24,796 bases of DNA from a virus. The stretch covers positions 1 to 24,796 of IMG/VR virus record IMGVR_UViG_3300049783_000694; one strand, 5' to 3'. The stretch's first letter is position 1, and each line of letters begins with the position of its first letter. The position numbers and the translations under genes are program-made. Of this stretch, positions 22,950 through 24,796 are shown one piece after another. The notes beneath the pieces are model-generated. The model ran no database searches. It saw nothing but the letters and a program-made list of their open reading frames with translations, and was not told where the DNA came from.

Positions 22950-24730
22950 TATTCAGATACACTCGTTATTGTTATTGTGATATCTTCTGGTCTGATAAAT
23001 GAGACATGTTCTGCCGGAGTTTTTATATCATCTGTTCTAATTTTTCCGTAGAATTTTATAGCATCGCCGGTATAAGAATCGGTCACAAATCCATCTATTC
23101 CTACTAGACCCGTTTCGTAATTCACTGTGCCTACATTCCTTTCTAAAAACTGTATTGTACTTCCGACATTTGAAAGAATATCTAGAGTACCATTACCATT
23201 ATCTCTCAGATAAGCATCCTGCCCCTGATATACAAACACAGAAGAAACTATAGCAGTTTCAACACTCTGTACTGTTGTACTCAATTGTGCCTGGTCTCTC
23301 TGTACGAATAAAGAATTGCCGAAACGTATTGAGTAGTTGTCTGGGATATCTGGGATTGGAGTAATTTCAAGTATCAGCCTTAAGTCTGTCTCATTTGATA
23401 GAATACTTTCATCGGAATCATCAATTAATGCAGCCAGTTTAGAAAACCGAAGCGTATTTTTAAAATCGCCGAGATTATTATCCGAATAATCTAAAACTGC
23501 ACCTTGTACTAATCCCTTAATATCGGCTGCTGATTTTATGGTATTTTTAGTATTATATGAAACATTAGTTCTTACATCAAAATATGCAAATTCGGCAGGA
23601 ACTACTATCGGCTCAACTGTAAGTGCACTTCTTTCTTTTAAAAATTTTCTATATATTTCACTGCTATTTGTACTTATATTACTGAAATCTTGTAGGGCAA
23701 CTGATATTACAATTCTACCATACTGCGGCGGATCGAGAGTTTCTCCGCCGTAAACAGCAACAGTTCTTACTTCTGGGAAACTTCTTTTAAGTAAAATTTC
23801 ATAATCTTTACCCACAACTGCTCGTTCCTGAACTTGAATTGCCTTGGGTGCGAAATAACGAATAGATTTTAAGCTTTCTCTTTCTGCGCCACCCCTGGAT
23901 GCCGTACGTAAAGAAATGGTAGCACCAAATCCCTGGATAGTTTCAGCCGCTTCAAAACTCGTAATTCCATTTCCTTCTTCGCCTGCCGTTACTCTATATG
24001 TGACTTCTATTGTAGATCCAGTCTTTGGCTCCACGCCATAAACATCATTACCGAAAAAGATCTCATATGAGTTTTCAGTATGTGCTTGTAGAAAGAAAGA
24101 TTTATCAGTTGAAACTCTATTATATAGATCAGATGAATAGATATACTCTTCACTGAAATCATTTTCAATAATTCTAACCTCTAAACTTTTAATGTCGATG
24201 TTCTGGTTCGAAATCAGATATCTTTGGGTCGTACTGGCGCTTGGATCGAATAGCTCTGTCACATAACCCCCTTCGTATATATCCAGACTGTTGAATTTAT
24301 ATTCCCCGTCGCTTGGCGTTATGGTAACAGTTTCTCGAGTATAAAAAGTATATGTATCGGAACCGCAGACTGCACGGAATTTTGTTTTCGACGGTACTAT
24401 CACAAATGTAGGATTTCCGGAAGTATTTAAAGTAATATCCACGACTGCTTTGGCAGATGATCTTGAACTCGGCAAATAATTCAGTTCTTTTGCGTGTGAT
24501 ATCACAGAATCTCTCAATTGAGCGGAGTCGAGAAACATTTCACTAATTGCCATGTTTGTATAAAAGTTATTCTGGAATGTATTGTACGAAAGTACATCCA
24601 AAAGAACATTCATATTAGAACCTTCATAGTCATAATCTTTAAAGCGTTCTTGGCCTTGCAAGTATGATGTCAAACCCGCCTTTAGTTCATCAAAGTCAAG
24701 ATTAGTTACAGGAAATTTCTTTGTTGACAT
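22949..24730 (-). CDS. 6: Baseplate wedge protein gp6 (gpJ-like)
   Basis: A 593-residue protein, near the length of T4 gp6 (660). Residues 1-95 are a helical start with a pattern seen in T4-like marine phage gp6 proteins (the FPVTNLDFDELK start, then NMNVLLDVLSYNTFQNNFY). The middle, roughly residues 240-350, carries the baseplate-J type core: a Gly-rich stretch, then RTASRGGAERESLKSIR, an APKAIQVQERAVVGKDYE segment and a VRTVAVYGGE strand. In T4, gp6 forms the ring that holds the wedges around the central hub and transmits the signal for sheath contraction. The gene starts directly after the gp25-like stop and ends in a TAATG overlap with the gp7-like gene. No strong Shine-Dalgarno is seen; AGAAAGAA lies about 8 bases upstream. 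Recognition is from sequence pattern and gene order. Confidence 0.9.
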   Translation of the reverse strand: MSTKKFPVTNLDFDELKAGLTSYLQGQERFKDYDYEGSNMNVLLDVLSYNTFQNNFYTNMAISEMFLDSAQLRDSVISHAKELNYLPSSRSSAKAVVDITLNTSGNPTFVIVPSKTKFRAVCGSDTYTFYTRETVTITPSDGEYKFNSLDIYEGGYVTELFDPSASTTQRYLISNQNIDIKSLEVRIIENDFSEEYIYSSDLYNRVSTDKSFFLQAHTENSYEIFFGNDVYGVEPKTGSTIEVTYRVTAGEEGNGITSFEAAETIQGFGATISLRTASRGGAERESLKSIRYFAPKAIQVQERAVVGKDYEILLKRSFPEVRTVAVYGGETLDPPQYGRIVISVALQDFSNISTNSSEIYRKFLKERSALTVEPIVVPAEFAYFDVRTNVSYNTKNTIKSAADIKGLVQGAVLDYSDNNLGDFKNTLRFSKLAALIDDSDESILSNETDLRLILEITPIPDIPDNYSIRFGNSLFVQRDQAQLSTTVQSVETAIVSSVFVYQGQDAYLRDNGNGTLDILSNVGSTIQFLERNVGTVNYETGLVGIDGFVTDSYTGDAIKFYGKIRTDDIKTPAEHVSFIRPEDITITITSVSE

Positions 24731-24796
24731 TTATCTTGTTCTTTCTAGTGTGAGTTCTAGTTCTATGTTCTCAGGTATATTTATTATATTAAATAT
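24731..24796 (-). CDS. C-terminal end of a gp25-like baseplate wedge protein (partial)
   Basis: Only the last 21 codons and the TAA stop are inside the window. They read in frame from the right edge to 24731 and end in the residues LELTLERTR. The stop codon directly abuts the gp6 start codon. In T4-like and P2-like phages the small gp25/gpW-family wedge protein is very often encoded just before the gp6/gpJ protein. A short, beta-strand-like, charged C-terminus of this kind is compatible with gp25. The identification rests mainly on position, because too little sequence is visible to see the family core. It could be another small wedge protein. Confidence 0.5.
   Translation of the reverse strand: MFNIINIPENIELELTLERTR

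Overview
The window looks like part of the late structural region of a T4-like contractile-tailed phage (a myovirus), most like those of marine bacteria such as cyanophages and pelagiphages. The main evidence is a run of baseplate wedge genes in T4 order, gp25 (tail end only), gp6, gp7-like and gp8. They are followed by a DUF4815-type structural protein and several collagen-free, repeat-rich fibre proteins that carry N-terminal and internal motifs familiar from marine T4-like phages. The exact host cannot be read from the sequence. There are no tRNAs, rRNAs, CRISPR arrays, transposases or metabolic genes.

Every supported gene lies on the minus strand, so transcription runs from the right edge (24796) to the left edge (1). 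Region 1 (24796-17922) is the baseplate wedge: the last codons of a gp25-like gene, then gp6, a rearranged gp7-like protein and an enlarged gp8. Region 2 (17905-11642) is one 2087-residue DUF4815 protein, probably a large peripheral baseplate or fibre-connector protein. Region 3 (11632-9232) is a fibre cassette: a small coiled-coil protein, a 557-residue fibre with a 39-bp tandem repeat and a GC-richer tip, and a likely tip-specific chaperone. Region 4 (9208-1) begins at an exact T4-type late promoter box (TATAAATA on the minus strand) and holds a small BppU-like protein, a 79-residue protein, a 512-residue fibre and one enormous open gene. That last gene starts at 6990, has no stop for 2330 codons and runs off the left edge. 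It is a modular fibre or tailspike with internally duplicated blocks, a C1q/TNF-like jelly-roll segment, a pyocin-knob-like stretch and a parallel beta-helix (pectate-lyase-like) end.

Genes are packed with 1-nt TAATG overlaps or gaps under 60 bases. Several Shine-Dalgarno sites lie inside the end of the preceding gene, so translational coupling is likely. The longest non-coding gap is about 60 bases. Base composition is mosaic. The wedge genes and fibre N-termini are AT-rich (about 30-38% GC in 60-base stretches I counted). The tip of the 557-residue fibre, its chaperone and much of the giant fibre are about 47-68% GC. This suggests an old vertically inherited baseplate carrying exchangeable receptor-binding parts.
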